Shown here one piece after another: positions 13,351-14,634 of a stretch of DNA of 14,634 nucleotides. This stretch comes from an uncultured Bacilli bacterium. Lineage in GTDB: Bacteria; Bacillota_I; Bacilli_A; RF39; UBA660. The notes under the pieces were generated by a model, which was given only the letters and a program-made list of their open reading frames with translations, made no database searches and was not told the DNA's origin. The stretch is taken from positions 1-14,634 of the forward strand of contig CALVVH010000035.1 of NCBI GenBank assembly GCA_944363805.1, given 5' to 3'. The translations under genes were made by a program, and so were the position numbers. Numbering within the stretch: position 1 is the stretch's first letter; each line of letters starts with the position of its first letter.

Positions 13351-14109
13351 ATGGGAGAAATAATAAATTTAAGTGAACAAATCAAAAATAGGTTTGAAAG
13401 CCAAAAAGAAAAATATCCCAATTTAGCAGGATTTACTTACGATGAAGAAAATGATACATTAACATATAATGGTCAAACTATCAGCCCAGCTGGGTATGCT
13501 TTAAATCACATTGATTCAGCATTTTTTCAATTAGTACCGCAAGATATTTTTGAATATCTAAAAAATGGCTTTTACTTTCAAAGTCCTAATGAACTATCTA
13601 AAATAAGAAATATGATAACTTCTGAAATGGTTATAACTGAAGAAGAAGAAAAACAACTTAAGACCTTTGTCAGACAATATTTTAAAAGACTCGCTATCTA
13701 TACTAATAATAAAGTTTTATTTGATGATGGCATGCAAGAAGATATTGACCTAAAAGACTTTGTCAGAAATTTACTAGAACGGCAAAAAATAATAAATGGT
13801 GTTCGCACCGGAATTTATCACAGTGTCGCCGCTAATATAATTACGGATGAATATAATGCTATCGATAGCGAATTAAATAATAGCCAAATAAATTTAGATG
13901 TTAACACTGAATCTGAAGGAAAAGCTGATATCAGTCAAGAAAGAGAAATGAGTTTAACACGCCAAAAGCCAGGCTTTTTAAGCCAAGAAGAAATCGACCG
14001 CCAAATTGAACAAGAACAACGTTTAGGTATGGCTGGCTTTACCAGTATAATCCTAATTATTGTCTCAGCTGTAACATTTGGTATGTATCTAGCTTTAAAA
14101 TTAATGTAA
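13351..14109 (+). CDS. Tail-anchored membrane protein of unknown function
   Basis: A 252-residue protein I do not recognise. Residues 1-200 are hydrophilic and mixed alpha/beta (FTYDEENDTLTYNGQ looks like a beta hairpin; the middle is helical and acidic). Residues 200-225 form a charged linker ending in QEEIDRQIEQEQRLG. The last 22 residues are a single membrane helix (TSIILIIVSAVTFGMYLALKLM) with almost nothing after it, so the bulk would face the cytoplasm as a tail-anchored protein. ATG 13351 is chosen: it has GGAG eight bases upstream and a promoter just before. The frame stays open back to a TTG at 13270, but that part is tnpB debris. The gene ends at a strong terminator. Family and role are unknown. 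Confidence 0.75.
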   Translation: MGEIINLSEQIKNRFESQKEKYPNLAGFTYDEENDTLTYNGQTISPAGYALNHIDSAFFQLVPQDIFEYLKNGFYFQSPNELSKIRNMITSEMVITEEEEKQLKTFVRQYFKRLAIYTNNKVLFDDGMQEDIDLKDFVRNLLERQKIINGVRTGIYHSVAANIITDEYNAIDSELNNSQINLDVNTESEGKADISQEREMSLTRQKPGFLSQEEIDRQIEQEQRLGMAGFTSIILIIVSAVTFGMYLALKLM

Positions 14110-14121
14110 TTTAGGTCACTC

Positions 14122-14150
14122 AAAAACAGGATTCGACTCCTGTTTTTTTT
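14122..14150. terminator. Bidirectional terminator between convergent genes
   Basis: AAAAACAGGA (14122-14131), loop TTCGAC, then TCCTGTTTTT (14138-14147) with T continuing to 14150. On the minus strand the same stem is followed by TTTTTG, so it can also stop rubrerythrin transcripts. Confidence 0.88.
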
Positions 14151-14154
14151 GTTT

Positions 14155-14634
14155 CTAATAATTTTCTTTTTTAAGTTCAAAGAAACTTTGTGGATGTGCA
14201 CATACTGGACAAACAGCTGGAGCTTCTTTACCAACAACAACATGACCACAGTTACGACAAATCCAAATTGCTTCGCCTTCTTTGCTGAACACTAACTTAT
14301 CTTCAACATTCTTAAGAAGTTTACGATATCTTTCTTCGTGTTCCTTTTCAATTGCGGCAACGCCTTCAAAAAGAAAAGCAATTCTCTCAAATCCTTCTTC
14401 ATGAGCTACTTTAGCAAATTCAGCATACATGTCAGTCCATTCATAGTTTTCACCTTCTGCAGCATCAAGTAAGTTTTCTGCAGTTGTAGGAATATCACCA
14501 CCATGAAGTTCTTTAAACCACATTTTTGCATGTTCTTTTTCATTATTAGCAGTTTCTTCAAAAATTGCTGCTATTTGTTCATAACCTTCTTTTCTTGCTT
14601 TTGATGCATAATAAGTATACTTATTTCTTGCTTG
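14155..14634 (-). CDS. Rubrerythrin (N-terminus cut by right edge)
   Basis: The last 160 residues of a rubrerythrin, a cytoplasmic peroxide-scavenging protein of anaerobes. The visible start [20 protein letters not shown] lies early in the diiron four-helix domain, so only about 20-25 residues are missing. Diiron ligand stretches are [15 protein letters not shown] and, in the second half, [14 protein letters not shown]. The C-terminal rubredoxin-like domain holds one iron with four cysteines: CRNCGHVV and [13 protein letters not shown]. The frame is open through the last base of the window. An internal ATG at 14523 is a Met of the protein (HAKMW), not the start. It converges on the tail-anchored gene and shares its terminator. 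It indicates an anaerobic or microaerophilic host. Its promoter lies outside the window. Confidence 0.96.
   Translation of the reverse strand, partial: QARNKYTYYASKARKEGYEQIAAIFEETANNEKEHAKMWFKELHGGDIPTTAENLLDAAEGENYEWTDMYAEFAKVAHEEGFERIAFLFEGVAAIEKEHEERYRKLLKNVEDKLVFSKEGEAIWICRNCGHVVVGKEAPAVCPVCAHPQSFFELKKENY

Noticed and set aside
14125..14145. CAGGA-TTCGAC-TCCTG resembles a tRNA T arm
   Set aside because: The loop has six bases instead of seven, no other tRNA arms are present, and the T tract makes it a plain terminator.
13935..14249. Open frame on the minus strand across the 3' end of the tail-anchored gene and the terminator
   Set aside because: It runs antisense to two clear genes and through their shared terminator, with no RBS or recognisable motif.

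Overview
The window is AT-rich bacterial DNA, densely packed with genes and using the standard bacterial code (TGA, TAA and TAG all act as stops, and Trp is encoded by TGG). Its gene set points to a low-GC Gram-positive (Firmicutes/Bacilli-like, possibly a reduced-genome gut lineage close to Erysipelotrichia or RF39). The evidence for this is an RNase J paralogue, a UgtP/MGDG-synthase-type glycolipid glucosyltransferase, a CmpB-family membrane protein, a rubrerythrin, a bacterial Ku and ribosome-binding sites of the AGGTGAT type. The lineage is inferred from gene content only.

Layout. (1) 1-1609, minus: a FAD oxidoreductase with a C-terminal Rieske domain overlaps the start of a Ku gene that runs off the left edge. 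(2) 1694-2215, plus: a small coiled-coil lipoprotein with its own promoter and terminator. (3) 2302-5786, plus: an overlapping three-gene operon with a radical SAM DNA modification/repair-type protein, its usual DUF4130 partner and a very divergent GroEL-fold chaperonin. (4) 8435-5783, minus: a second tightly coupled operon with a CmpB-type membrane protein, a diacylglycerol glucosyltransferase-like enzyme and a stand-alone ClpB-D1-like AAA+ ATPase. The last genes of operons 3 and 4 collide tail to tail with overlapping stop codons. (5) 8582-8657, minus: tRNA-Asn(GTT) with its own promoter and terminator. (6) 8735-12543, all minus: a DUF2383-like helical protein, an RNase J paralogue that has lost metal ligands, a membrane-anchored protein resembling the shell of a polysaccharide deacetylase, an XRE regulator and a short SSB without the acidic tail. 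(7) 12600-13300: promoter-rich non-coding DNA and the wreck of an IS200/IS605-type tnpB element, including what looks like the remains of its omega-RNA/right end. (8) 13351-14109, plus: a tail-anchored protein of unknown function, sharing a two-way terminator with a rubrerythrin gene cut by the right edge.

How the parts may fit together. Known family pairings support the radical SAM/DUF4130 pair acting jointly on DNA, and Ku in end joining. The addition of a dedicated-looking chaperonin to the radical SAM pair, and of a pore-loop-less AAA+ ATPase to a glycolipid synthesis operon, is not a standard arrangement. These are the best candidates for undescribed biology here. Several proteins appear to be pseudo-enzymes or stripped-down forms: the RNase J2-like protein, the deacetylase-like protein, the AAA+ ATPase and the tail-less SSB. 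Several promoters lie so close to the start codon that the Shine-Dalgarno sequence would sit at or next to the RNA 5' end.
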